In this document: piece after piece, positions 14,556 to 23,800 of the stretch | Layout: each line of letters starts with the position of its first letter | Numbering within the stretch: the first letter of the stretch is position 1 | Source: Dehalococcoidia bacterium | Lineage (GTDB): Bacteria > Chloroflexota > Dehalococcoidia > GIF9 > UBA5629 | Reading direction: 5' to 3' | Length of the DNA stretch: 31,302 nt | Assembly (NCBI GenBank): GCA_041653995.1 | Contig: JBAZEK010000007.1 | Location: 1 to 31,302, forward strand | Notes under the pieces: generated by a model | Seen by the model: the letters and a program-made list of their open reading frames with translations, nothing else | Databases searched by the model: none | What the model was told of the DNA's origin: nothing | Made by a program: the position numbers and the translations under genes

Positions 14556-15418
14556 GTAAATTGGAACCGCTCATCAATGTGCCACCGACTTCGCTGGAGT
14601 TTGCGGCGTCGTTGCCTGTCATGCCGACAGTGTTTAACTGCCGGTTTTTGTATCCCGCCGCCGATGCTGACAAATACGGGATTGGGACGTTTGACACGTA
14701 TCCGGGCCGCTACACAAACACGTTGTTCTTTCTGGAAGATAATGCGCCGGTGGACCAGCTTGTGAGGATGTTGGATTATCAGAAGTCGGTTGGCGCGACT
14801 TGCATTCCGTTTTATATTGCCAATGATTTCAGCCGAACATATCCTACGATGGGCGGCAAGTATCGAGGAGAGATTGACGAGGCGAAGTTAGACCGGTGGT
14901 ATGCGTATTGCCTGGCGATTATTCAGGGTTGGGGTATCTGGCCGATTCCGATGGGGCACTGTTGTAACAAGGGTTCGGAATATGCACAGTTGGATGCCAA
15001 TGAGTTTCGCAGGGTCATCAAGGCGGTAGTGAACAAGCTCGATCCGCTGGTTCCCTTTTGGGGCGCAGGCTGGGAGGTATCGGAGTTTTGGGAGCCGTGG
15101 GTATGCGACGCGGCGGCCAGTATTTACCATGAGTTCACGCGCAAGCCTGTGATATTGCATAATCAGGGCTGGGAGCACGCGATGGGCGCGAACATCAATG
15201 GGCTGGCTTATGAGTGGGGGCATCATCCGAAGTATGGGCAAGACATTTCCGTTGATGCTTTGAGAGCTGAATACAAGACAGTGAGCGACCACATTGTGCC
15301 GGCGGGCAAGGCGTTGATTGCCGGGGAATGGACGGTATTTACGCAAACGCCGGAAGCGGCCGCCCAGCGCAAGGGATTGACGGGGTATTTGCCGTGGACA
15401 TATGGGGCGTGGAATTGA
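14552..15418 (+). CDS. Putative TIM-barrel glycoside hydrolase (endolysin or virion glycosidase)
   Basis: This 288-residue protein starts at ATG 14552, overlapping the DUF1353 stop as ATGA. Alternating hydrophobic strands and helices suggest a TIM barrel. GAGWEVSEFWEPW carries E175/E178 and ALIAGEWTVF carries E259; their spacing and their place at strand ends resemble the acid/base and nucleophile of clan GH-A enzymes. There is no signal peptide. Lying right after holin-like genes, it could be the cell-wall-degrading lysis enzyme, or a virion glycosidase. The fold and catalytic assignment are inferred; no peptidoglycan-binding domain is visible. Confidence 0.55.
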   Translation: MSKLEPLINVPPTSLEFAASLPVMPTVFNCRFLYPAADADKYGIGTFDTYPGRYTNTLFFLEDNAPVDQLVRMLDYQKSVGATCIPFYIANDFSRTYPTMGGKYRGEIDEAKLDRWYAYCLAIIQGWGIWPIPMGHCCNKGSEYAQLDANEFRRVIKAVVNKLDPLVPFWGAGWEVSEFWEPWVCDAAASIYHEFTRKPVILHNQGWEHAMGANINGLAYEWGHHPKYGQDISVDALRAEYKTVSDHIVPAGKALIAGEWTVFTQTPEAAAQRKGLTGYLPWTYGAWN

Positions 15419-15426
15419 AAGGACGT

Positions 15427-15720
15427 ATGGGAAGAATGGGACTGATAATTGCCCTGGCCTGGGTCCTGGCGGTAGCCACCTATAGCGGGCCGGTGGGCAC
15501 GACGAGCGAGTGGGGGATCGTGGTGGCGCCGTGCGCGTGGTGTGGGGCGACGAATGATATTGAAGTGCATCACATTTATCCCCAGCATTTATGGCCGGAG
15601 CGGGCGCGAGACACGAACAACATGGTGTGTTTGTGCAGGCGGTGCCATTTTGTGCTGGGGCATCGTGGGTGTTGGACCAATGCGGTGACGAATTTGGTGA
15701 GGATGATTGAACTGAAATAA
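15427..15720 (+). CDS. HNH (McrA-like) nuclease with N-terminal signal or anchor
   Basis: The HNH core is clear: CAWCG (C36, C39), HHIYP (H48, H49), N65 and LCRRCH (C70, C73, H74), which bind zinc and metal for DNA cleavage. Residues 1-20 (MGRMGLIIALAWVLAVATYS) form a signal peptide or membrane anchor. ATG 15427 has GAAAGGA just upstream; ATG 15436 is an alternative. Many phages carry cytoplasmic HNH proteins for packaging or homing; an exported one would act in the periplasm or outside, for example on entering or free DNA. That role is inference. The stop leads into the dispersed repeat. Confidence 0.75.
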   Translation: MGRMGLIIALAWVLAVATYSGPVGTTSEWGIVVAPCAWCGATNDIEVHHIYPQHLWPERARDTNNMVCLCRRCHFVLGHRGCWTNAVTNLVRMIELK

Positions 15721-15752
15721 TCGGACGGATCGGACGGATTGGGCGGATCATT
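15720..15752 (+). repeat. TCGGACGGA-family dispersed repeat
   Basis: Near-perfect TCGGACGGA units fill the 46-base spacer after the HNH gene. Confidence 0.9.
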
Positions 15753-15766
15753 TAAGGGAAGAAAGA

Positions 15767-17665
15767 ATGGAAGCGGCGAGCATAGCGGAGATATTAGCGG
15801 AGAATAAGGCACGGCTATCCGAGGCGGAGGAAGACCAGGGCCGCGGCGAAGATGTGTTCTGGCGGTATTGGTTAGTGGGCCAGGATGACCTGGACGGGTG
15901 CATTGCGTATCTCAAGGCCATGACGACGGTGGCGAGCCCGATGACCGGGACCAGGTGGGCGCGGACGGGGACATGGTATGCCGGCCGGGTGCGGTATCGG
16001 CCTGGGAATGACAATCCGTTAGTGGCGAGCGGGGCGGCGGGATTAGTGTGGCTCCTTTACCAGGAATTAAGCAAGGGCACAAAGGAAATCACGATTAACG
16101 AGGATTGTGCCGCTTGGACGAAGCAGAGGGTGATTAACACCTACAATCCGAGCATCCCGAGCGGGACGGCGGTTGCCGGGACGATTGTGCGGGTAGGCGC
16201 GACGCCGACGGACCTTGGGCGGGAACAGACAACGAAAGAGACTACGACGCCGAAGGACCAGACGGCGACGGCGCGGGATGACAGTGCGGCGGCGGGATCC
16301 GTCAAGGTTCTGCATACCGAAGGCGCCGCATTGGCGGCGCCCAGCGCGGTGGCTGGGACGATCATCCGGCAAACTGCCCAGCCGACCGAGGCCGGGAATG
16401 AGCGGACGGTGGTGGAGACCATTACGGTCAAAGACCAGACGGCGACGGCGGGGGATGACAGTGCGGCGGCATCGGCCAGCAAAGTAACGCACACCGAGGC
16501 GGCGGCGGAGGCCGGGGCGCAGAGCGCGGCGGCGGGGACGATCGTGCGGAGCACGTCAACGCCGACGGAAGCGGGGAAATACCGGAATACGGTAGAGACC
16601 ATCACGGTCAAAGACCAGACGGCGACGGCGGGGGACGATAGCGCGGCGGCATCGGCCAGCAAGGTAACGCACACCGAGGCGGCGGCAGAGACCGGGGCAC
16701 AGAGCGCGGTGGCGGGGACGATAGTGCGGAGCACATCAACGCCGACGGAAGCGGGGAAGTTCCGGAACGTGGTAGAGACAATCACCGTCAAAGACCAGAC
16801 GGCGACGGCTGGGGACGATAGCGCGGCGGCATCGGCCAGCAAAGTAACGCACACCGAGGCGGCGGCAGAGACCGGGGCACAGAGCGCGGCGGCGGGGACA
16901 ATCGTGCGGAGCACGTCAACGCCGACGGAAGCGGGTAAATACCGGAACGTGGTGGAGACCATTGTGCCGAAGGACCAGGTGGAAGTCAGTTACGAGGAAA
17001 GCGCATTTGAGAGCGGGACGCGAGCGCTGCATACGGAGAATTCGTCAGCATTAGGGACACCCACGCATGAAGCCGGCAAAATCAAGGAAAGCATAAATCT
17101 GCCTACGGAAGCTGGGAACACCAAGACAGAAGCAAGAGAGCGCACGGCGATAGCGCGAACAACGTCATTCACATCCGCAATCAGCGATGACGTTGAAGCG
17201 ACAACGGAAAAAGGGCATAATGCCGATGCAATGCCGGAGATAGCGGCGGTTGATAATGCGGATGTTACCTTAGATGGGGACATGAATCCGTTTCACAAGT
17301 ATGACTATGTTAAACGGACAATGACGGCGACCATACCGAAGTCATGCGCGGGAACAGTCTCATGGGTGACATACGGAAACGATTACCGGATCAACAACCT
17401 GCAATATAGCTCAACGGAAAAAAGGTTTTATTATACTTCATATTGGATTTATCGAGAACGGATATATCACGGCATAGGATTTTATTTAACCGCGGCGCTG
17501 GCGGCGGCGGCACTGCCAACAATATGCGCGGCTATTGGCGGGGTGAACGTGGATCATGGAAGCCGTGTTTACAAGGCAGGGAATAATCTTTGGATGGCAA
17601 ACGTGCAGTCACGCAACGATCTTTTAGTGAGCACAACGACAGGATTGGATCCGGTATGGGTATAG
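15767..17665 (+). CDS. Structural protein with 60-residue tandem repeats
   Basis: This 632-residue protein has an N-terminal domain (1-125, including FWRYWLVGQDDLDGCIAYLK), then about five to six copies of a 60-residue repeat (AGTIVRSTSTPTEAGKYRN..ETITVKDQTATAGDDSAAA...), and a C-terminal domain (about 475-632) ending HGSRVYKAGNNLWMANVQSR. The three central repeats are nearly identical; outer ones have drifted. The C-terminal part is AT-richer. Long Ala/Thr-rich repeats suit a fibrous shaft, so a tail or surface fibre is plausible. I do not recognise the family. Its end overlaps the next start by 10 bases. Confidence 0.65.
   Translation: MEAASIAEILAENKARLSEAEEDQGRGEDVFWRYWLVGQDDLDGCIAYLKAMTTVASPMTGTRWARTGTWYAGRVRYRPGNDNPLVASGAAGLVWLLYQELSKGTKEITINEDCAAWTKQRVINTYNPSIPSGTAVAGTIVRVGATPTDLGREQTTKETTTPKDQTATARDDSAAAGSVKVLHTEGAALAAPSAVAGTIIRQTAQPTEAGNERTVVETITVKDQTATAGDDSAAASASKVTHTEAAAEAGAQSAAAGTIVRSTSTPTEAGKYRNTVETITVKDQTATAGDDSAAASASKVTHTEAAAETGAQSAVAGTIVRSTSTPTEAGKFRNVVETITVKDQTATAGDDSAAASASKVTHTEAAAETGAQSAAAGTIVRSTSTPTEAGKYRNVVETIVPKDQVEVSYEESAFESGTRALHTENSSALGTPTHEAGKIKESINLPTEAGNTKTEARERTAIARTTSFTSAISDDVEATTEKGHNADAMPEIAAVDNADVTLDGDMNPFHKYDYVKRTMTATIPKSCAGTVSWVTYGNDYRINNLQYSSTEKRFYYTSYWIYRERIYHGIGFYLTAALAAAALPTICAAIGGVNVDHGSRVYKAGNNLWMANVQSRNDLLVSTTTGLDPVWV
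16168..17100 (+). repeat. 180-bp coding tandem repeats, about five copies
   Basis: The block containing GGCGACGGCGGGGGATGACA recurs at 16441, 16621 and 16801, exactly 180 bases apart, with more diverged copies on both sides. Confidence 0.9.
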
Positions 17666-18279
17666 AAAACAATATCTTGCCAGAAGACAGACCTGACAAT
17701 AAAGAGCCAATGGTTCCTTTATCTGAAGTCCTGGCTGTTATTGCGGACCTCAAGCAGATGTTTATTACGGCAGACGAGGCGCGCGCGATCGTCAAAGAAG
17801 AATTGCCGGCAGAGTTCAGGAATCTGGATTCTTTCCCTAATACGAGCGCGAACAAGCAGGCTGGATGCGTATTGAAATTAGGGGAAGGGGCGCCAGGGAT
17901 ACCAGCGACGGCGTATTGGGGGACGGAAGGGGGGGGAACGGAACCAGCCGTGGAATATGCGGATGCGTTTACGATAAAGGAAATAACCGGATTTTCGGCG
18001 ATCTTCTACGGCGGACCGGTGATTAAGGGGACGGTTTTTATTGGAGAGGCAGGGGAGCAGACCTGCACGATAACGGAGACGGGGCAGATTGTCTATGTGG
18101 TTTATACGCTGGCAACTGGCGGAATCAGTTTTGGGATTGCGAATGCGGCGAATTTTCCGGTATCAGCAAGCGGGACTTACGTGAAAGCATTGCAGAGTTT
18201 CACGTTGACAGCGGAGACTATAGTGCCGTTGGTAACGTATCATCGGGGCGTGATTCAGATTGACGGGATGTATTCATAA
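17656..18279 (+). CDS. Unknown, probably structural protein
   Basis: Starting at ATG 17656, which overlaps the previous gene, this 207-residue protein has a charged helical N terminus (residues 20-55, VLAVIADLKQMFITADEARA) and a beta-rich remainder with many Thr, Gly and Val (ITGFSAIFYGGPVIKGTVFI). The layout of a helical trimerisation segment before a beta domain is common in phage fibre or tip proteins. The stop TAA overlaps the next ATG by one base, so the two proteins are probably made together. No family recognised. Confidence 0.6.
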   Translation: MGIENNILPEDRPDNKEPMVPLSEVLAVIADLKQMFITADEARAIVKEELPAEFRNLDSFPNTSANKQAGCVLKLGEGAPGIPATAYWGTEGGGTEPAVEYADAFTIKEITGFSAIFYGGPVIKGTVFIGEAGEQTCTITETGQIVYVVYTLATGGISFGIANAANFPVSASGTYVKALQSFTLTAETIVPLVTYHRGVIQIDGMYS

Positions 18280-19610
18280 TGGATTTTCAACTGTCATTAC
18301 CTTATGCGACGGACAGCGGGTTGCATGTGATACAGGGCTTGGATGTTACGGGGACGCCGATTTATCAGCGGGCGGGCGATTGGCGTTGTAAGCCGGTGGA
18401 CATGTATACGCTCCTACAGGGCATCATTGAGCGGTGTTTAGCGACACAACAGCCGGATGGGAGCTATCTGGTGAGTCCGACGATATTTGACGAGACCATG
18501 TTTTCGACGGACGAGCATATTCCGTATGCGCCGATTAGCAAGTGGACGGAACGAACATATCCAGATGGGGTGTTGAATGAAGTGAGCGGGTATGTGGCGA
18601 ACCTGATGGACAACTATCCGGCGAGTTTATTGTTGTTGGCGATTGATGACAAGATATGGCAGTTAGGCTATTGTGTGGAGGGGCCGATACATCCGGTATC
18701 GGTTTATGGAACACTGTCAGATACATCCCCCTTTTTTGTTCCATACGACGATCCGACGGCGATATTCCAGGCGGCAGGTGTGGGGTATGATCCGGTAACA
18801 AATCAGTTACAGATTGTGCCGGCGCGGATTACTGGTGGCGATCCTATTTATGGTTCACCGGAAGGGGCGACGCGAATATACCCAGAATTACTGATTGATA
18901 GATATAAAATCTTGCAGGTGTTGAGGTGGAAGAAGGCAAATATAGGAGATACAAGAAGATATGCTGGGAGCGCGGTTGGGTTTTCAGACCCGGAATACAC
19001 CGATAACCACGGGTATTATATTTCAGCACCCTCCTGGTGGACAACAGAGTATGTTGAGGGGTTACACGCGATTGCATGTCAACGAGCACGCGATGATTGG
19101 ACAGAAACGGTAGGCGCCGTGGAGGATGCTACGTTGGCCGCATATTGGGCGATTACGAGGGGATGCCGGAATTACACGCGCCGAACGGGTTATTTGGGCG
19201 CTTGGTATTCAAGGGCAACTGATGGCTATAACGGACTAACTAATACGCACAACGGCCCAAAGCTTTTGATCTATCAGGGATATGCCGACATTCCGCATGA
19301 TGTCAAGATTTGGGCATATTGGGATGGAGCGGGTGATTATCAGTTGTGGCAACAATTCGGCGGGGGTGATTTGGTAGCTGGTAAAAATCTCTTATTAGAG
19401 ATTGATGACATAAGTGAGGATACAGTTTGGCAAGCAGGATTTGAGAATGCAGAGAGCACGTTACATTTTCCACCGTTGCCGGTTCCGTGGACGCAAGGCA
19501 TAGACCGAGATTCTCAGTTAGCGATAGCGTCAGAATGGCCGGTTGAGGATTGGAAATTTGAGTTTTGCAAGCACGACGACAATGGCGGAGCGGTAACATG
19601 GGGAGGCTGA
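18279..19610 (+). CDS. Unknown phage protein, probably virion-associated
   Basis: This 443-residue protein is rich in Tyr and Trp and contains no obvious motif. Segments such as WTERTYPDGVLNEVSGYVANLMDNYP and YYISAPSWWTTEYVEGLHAI suggest a globular mixed alpha/beta fold; the C-terminal 90 residues (IWAYWDGAGDYQLWQQFGGG ... LLLEIDDI) look like a beta-sandwich, possibly carbohydrate-binding. It is translationally coupled to the gene before it and followed closely by the next. Parts are AT-richer than the neighbours. It could be a baseplate or tip protein; this is inference from context. Confidence 0.6.
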   Translation: MDFQLSLPYATDSGLHVIQGLDVTGTPIYQRAGDWRCKPVDMYTLLQGIIERCLATQQPDGSYLVSPTIFDETMFSTDEHIPYAPISKWTERTYPDGVLNEVSGYVANLMDNYPASLLLLAIDDKIWQLGYCVEGPIHPVSVYGTLSDTSPFFVPYDDPTAIFQAAGVGYDPVTNQLQIVPARITGGDPIYGSPEGATRIYPELLIDRYKILQVLRWKKANIGDTRRYAGSAVGFSDPEYTDNHGYYISAPSWWTTEYVEGLHAIACQRARDDWTETVGAVEDATLAAYWAITRGCRNYTRRTGYLGAWYSRATDGYNGLTNTHNGPKLLIYQGYADIPHDVKIWAYWDGAGDYQLWQQFGGGDLVAGKNLLLEIDDISEDTVWQAGFENAESTLHFPPLPVPWTQGIDRDSQLAIASEWPVEDWKFEFCKHDDNGGAVTWGG

Positions 19611-19611
19611 T

Positions 19612-20802
19612 ATGGCGAACATATATGAAGACGAGAGGTTAAGGCCGACACGGACGGCATTCAACAACTATTTACGGACGAGCGATATACCGGAATTTCA
19701 GAGAGGGGACGCCCGGTATCGTTTCTTGACGCCGGAAGTGAATGCACAACAAGGACCATATTCAGGGAAGTGGCTGGGTGCGAGTCCGCAAGAGGTTGTG
19801 CCCGGACAAGTGCCGGGATTGCCTCTGGGGCAGGGCGGGGGCATGGTGGAGCAGTTGTTGAATGGTCCGCCGGTGGGACGGGGGACGGAAGACGGAAGAC
19901 GGAAGACGGAAGGCGCGCCGCCGGGCGGCGCAGGGGAGGCGATGCCAATGTCACCGCCGATGGCGTGGGGTGGGGTGATGCGGCCGGTGACTTTGAGGCC
20001 GGGGGAGAGTCTATTGGAGGCGCGGACGGCATTTACGGGGATTGAGGGGGATCCGGCGCTGGCGGAGCGGAAGGCGGAGTTTGATCGGAACCTGCCGGAA
20101 TTCCTGCAAAGGCCGTTTTCAAGTCGGGAACAGTTTGAACGGGACATTACGCGGTTGCCTGGAGCCGGGCAGGAGATTTTGGGGCACATCCAGCAGAGGG
20201 CGGCGGAGAGCATGCCGGCGTCATTCGCGCAGGAATTGGCGCAAACCCGGGCGAAACGCGAGGCGGCGACGAAGGCGATGGCGGGGGCGGCGGGAAGTGA
20301 AGCGGCCTATCAGGAGTTCAAGCGGACGGCGACACCGGAACAGTTGGCGCGGTTTGAGGAGGATTATGAGCGGACGCCGGAAGGGTGGAAGCCGGCGCGA
20401 ATGACGCCCTGGGAGAAGGCATCGGCGGCGGAGGAGGCATTCAAACAACGAGTTGGGGAGGGTTCCCCGGAGTGGGCGGAATATAAGAAGCGGACATACG
20501 CTACGCCGCTGGGAGGGAGATCGCGGGTGAATCTTGGGACACAGCAAGAGGAACTAATGAAGCGGTTTGAGCCAAAGCCGGTGGAGGCCAAGCCGGAAAG
20601 CACAGGGATACTTGGTGGGTTATTCGATTGGTTTGGTGGAAAGACGAAAGGGGCGGCAGGGGCAGGACAGGCAGGGATTGGGACGGCTGGGCAACCAGTA
20701 ATCGCGCCAGCGGCGTTTCCGGATGAGGCCAGTGCGCGGGCGGCGGGACATGTGGCAGGCGATATTGTGGTGATTAACGGACGTAGGGCGAGATTGAACT
20801 GA
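19612..20802 (+). CDS. Internal-virion-like helical protein, unknown
   Basis: This 396-residue protein has a good Shine-Dalgarno (GGAGG at 19602-19606) just before ATG 19612. Residues 1-75 are globular-looking (RPTRTAFNNYLRTSDIPEFQ), 76-110 are low-complexity and include a repeat-encoded RGTEDGRRKTEG, and 125-300 are charged helices. A short C-terminal module (FPDEASARAAGHVAGDIVVINGRRARLN) ends the protein. It overlaps the giant gene's start (TGATG), so the two are probably co-translated. Position and helical content suggest a partner ejected with, or packing beside, the giant protein. Confidence 0.6.
   Translation: MANIYEDERLRPTRTAFNNYLRTSDIPEFQRGDARYRFLTPEVNAQQGPYSGKWLGASPQEVVPGQVPGLPLGQGGGMVEQLLNGPPVGRGTEDGRRKTEGAPPGGAGEAMPMSPPMAWGGVMRPVTLRPGESLLEARTAFTGIEGDPALAERKAEFDRNLPEFLQRPFSSREQFERDITRLPGAGQEILGHIQQRAAESMPASFAQELAQTRAKREAATKAMAGAAGSEAAYQEFKRTATPEQLARFEEDYERTPEGWKPARMTPWEKASAAEEAFKQRVGEGSPEWAEYKKRTYATPLGGRSRVNLGTQQEELMKRFEPKPVEAKPESTGILGGLFDWFGGKTKGAAGAGQAGIGTAGQPVIAPAAFPDEASARAAGHVAGDIVVINGRRARLN
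19879..19912 (+). repeat. GGAAGACGG simple repeat in a coding region
   Basis: Tandem GGAAGACGGAAGACGG units encode the low-complexity linker of the preceding protein. Confidence 0.8.
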
Positions 20803-23800
20803 TGAGTGTGACCTACCTTGATGAAGAAGAAGTCGTTGCCAAGGCGACCAAGCCGGCCATGGCGGGGGTGACGTATCTGGATGAGGAACGGACTGATCGG
20901 ACGGATCTGACGGATCGTTCGCCGGATCGGCCGCCAAGCTATATTGAGGACCAGGCGGGGCGAAGGGTGACGGCAAATCGGACGCCAGATGCCGGACGCC
21001 AGACGCCAGACCAGATAAGACCACCGGAGAGTTATATTGAGCAAGGCGGGCGAAGGATTGAGCCACAGAGGACGGGGAGCTCCATAGTCGAGCCAGGGAC
21101 AGGGCGGGCGGTTGTGTTTGATCCTGGAGCAGTAGGGCCGGGCAGGACGAGATTGATCGAGCAGGTGCCGGGGTGGGGAAGAGGGCCAGAGGATCAGAGG
21201 CCAGAGGTCAGAGGTCAGCCGGAACAGATGCCGGCGCGGCCGCCGGAACCAATGCAACCATTCCAGGAGCCGCCACCGGGGGCGCAGATCCCGGAGGCGG
21301 GGCTGGTGGCGGCGCCGGGAGAGCGGACGGCGATGGGGTTGCCTATCACACGCGGGCCGGAATTCAAGCCGGCAGAAACGCCGCCACCCAGGGAACCGCT
21401 ATTAAAACGAGGCGGGGTAATGGGCGACATAGCGCGGTCAGCCGTTAGCATGGGGGGCATGTTGGCGGAACGCGGCGCGGGGCTTGTCGAAGGTCTTGAG
21501 GAGACGGCGGAGAGCATAACGGGGTTGCCGCGCGCGGTTCGGGACAAAGCCTTTGATTATCTATGGCAGAACTTTCCAGACCAGATGCAGGCATTCCAGG
21601 CTGGGCGTCAGCCACAAGCCACGCGGCCGTTGGAGCAATCGCGGGCAAGTCAACTCAAGGCGCAAGGCGAGCAAATTGCCAATGAGTTTATGGACGCCGT
21701 GCGCGAGACACACCAGGAATCGCTGGCGGAAATTCAAAAGCAAGGCGGTATGCCGGCTTATGTCGCGCAACAGATAGCCGAAGGCGCCGGGTCATTAGCG
21801 TTAAATCTGGCTATGTTGCACAAAGTCAGCGGGGCCCAGCCGGGCGAATTGACCGGGAACATCAGTAGACTACGCGCCGCGGCGATACAGAACGCCAAAG
21901 TATCGTCAGCTGTTTATGCCAGCACGCCAGGCACCCCGGACGAGAAATTAAAATCAGCAATGGATGTGGCGGCATACATGGGTGTGCCGAGCGTGGCGTC
22001 ACAGTTGCCGAAGGATTGGATAGCGAAGACAGCGGCAATCCTGATGAACGCCGGATTGAATGTCGAGCAATACACGGCAGGACTACAAGAGGCCCATACC
22101 AAGGCGGCGGATGAAGGGCATCCGGAAGACTGGCCGCTTTATGCCGTGGGACTGCTGGGCGTCCAGGCCATGCAGGATTTCATGTTTGGCATATTGACGC
22201 GCTCCACGCCGTCTTGGAGCCAGGCGGCACGGGCGGAAGCCGCGAAACAAGCTAAAAGGATGGCAAACGAATGGAGAACCAAGCAATCGCAAGCGGAATA
22301 TGCGGAACGGTTAAAGCGGGGCGATCTGATTTGGCGGGCGAAGCATGGTGACAAGGCGGCATTCGATGAATTATTGAGGGAACGCGGTGGGGCGCCGGAA
22401 GGACAGACGGCAGAGGCCGGACGCCAGATGCCGGCAGGAACAGAAGCGGAAGCCAGGAGGGCGGAGGGATTAGTGCCCGTCGTCGCCGGGGCGGCTATGC
22501 CGGGCAAGCCAACAACAACAGGAGGGGGTTATGATCAGGAAGGTAAAGGGAGGCTACAAGGTGTTGAGCGAGGCGGGGCGGAACCTGGGCGGACCATACC
22601 GGAGCCTGGGAGAAGCGGAGGACAGGTTGCGCCAGGTGGAATACTTCAAGCACCGCCAAAGCCGAGTGGAGAGAGAGGCGCGGAGATTGGGGCGGTAGGC
22701 GGATTGACGCCAGAGGCCGGACGCCAGATGCCAGCCCAGATAAGAGAAGAGGGTGCGCCGCCGGCTGAGCCGGTAATCACCGGGGGAGCGGTAACTCCCG
22801 CTGGCGCGGTAACGCCGGCGGCGCCGGGGGCGACCAAGCCCTGGGACATAGCCAAGGAAAACGTCAAACCATACGCTGACAGCCTTCGCGGTATGTCCGA
22901 CAAGGAACTGCGCAGGGAAGATAGGCGGGTAAGCGAAGCCATCAACAGGTGGGCGGGCGACACACCAACGCAAGATTATTGGCGTCTATCCGCAGAGCTT
23001 GCGGCTATTGGTCGAGAGCAAGCTCGCCGTGCCGGAGTAACCATAACGACAAAGTTGCCTGCAACTGCCGAGACTGATAAGGCGGCGCCGGGGGCGGTAG
23101 ATACCCGCAAAATGTCATTCAACGAGTTTCATGATTGGCTGATATTTGAGAGTCCGGAAGCAGACAAACACTTTAAGGCCGTTGATGCGTTGCGTTATGT
23201 GACTGGAGCGCCAGATGCCTATGTAAAATCCATGCGAGAAGCGTATGAGGCACAATTACCACCGGCACTGGCGGCTGGAGCGGTAACTCCCGCCGGCGCG
23301 GTAACGCCGGCGGCGCCGGGGGCGGAAGTGCCGATGCCAGAGGCCGGGCGCCAGATGCCAGCCCAGATAAGAGAAGAGGGTGCGGCGATGGCAAGGATTA
23401 CCGAGTTAGGCTGGGATACCGAGACGCGGACGGCCATGACGGAAGCCAGCAAGCGCGAAGGAACGGTCAAGGTCATGCGCGGGCCGTATGAATCGCCGTG
23501 GTTTCAGACTGCGCAAGATGCGCTGGCCTGGGCAGAGAAACAGGGACCGGCAGAGGAGGCTATCAGACGGCCAGCGGCGGTGCCAGCTGCGGCGGCCAAG
23601 ATGCCGGCGGTGGCACCGCTCAAGGAAAGCAAGGGATTCCCGAAAGCCAAGCCATTGAGCATAATGGCGGGGAAAGTGATTTCCCGGAAAGCGGTGTTGC
23701 CGATAATGCAACACATGGCAGTCAAGGGCGGCGTGGCGCAAATGGCAAATAGAAATATGACGGTCGTGCGGATGAAGTCGGTATTGAATGACGGGGTTTA

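Noticed and set aside
16168..17100. Possible CRISPR-like array because of regular spacing
   Set aside because: The units are contiguous 180-bp coding repeats without short repeats separated by unique spacers.
20364..21257. Long minus-strand frame of 297 codons
   Set aside because: Antisense to the end of one clear gene and the start of another; composition is Pro/Arg-rich as expected for an antisense shadow.
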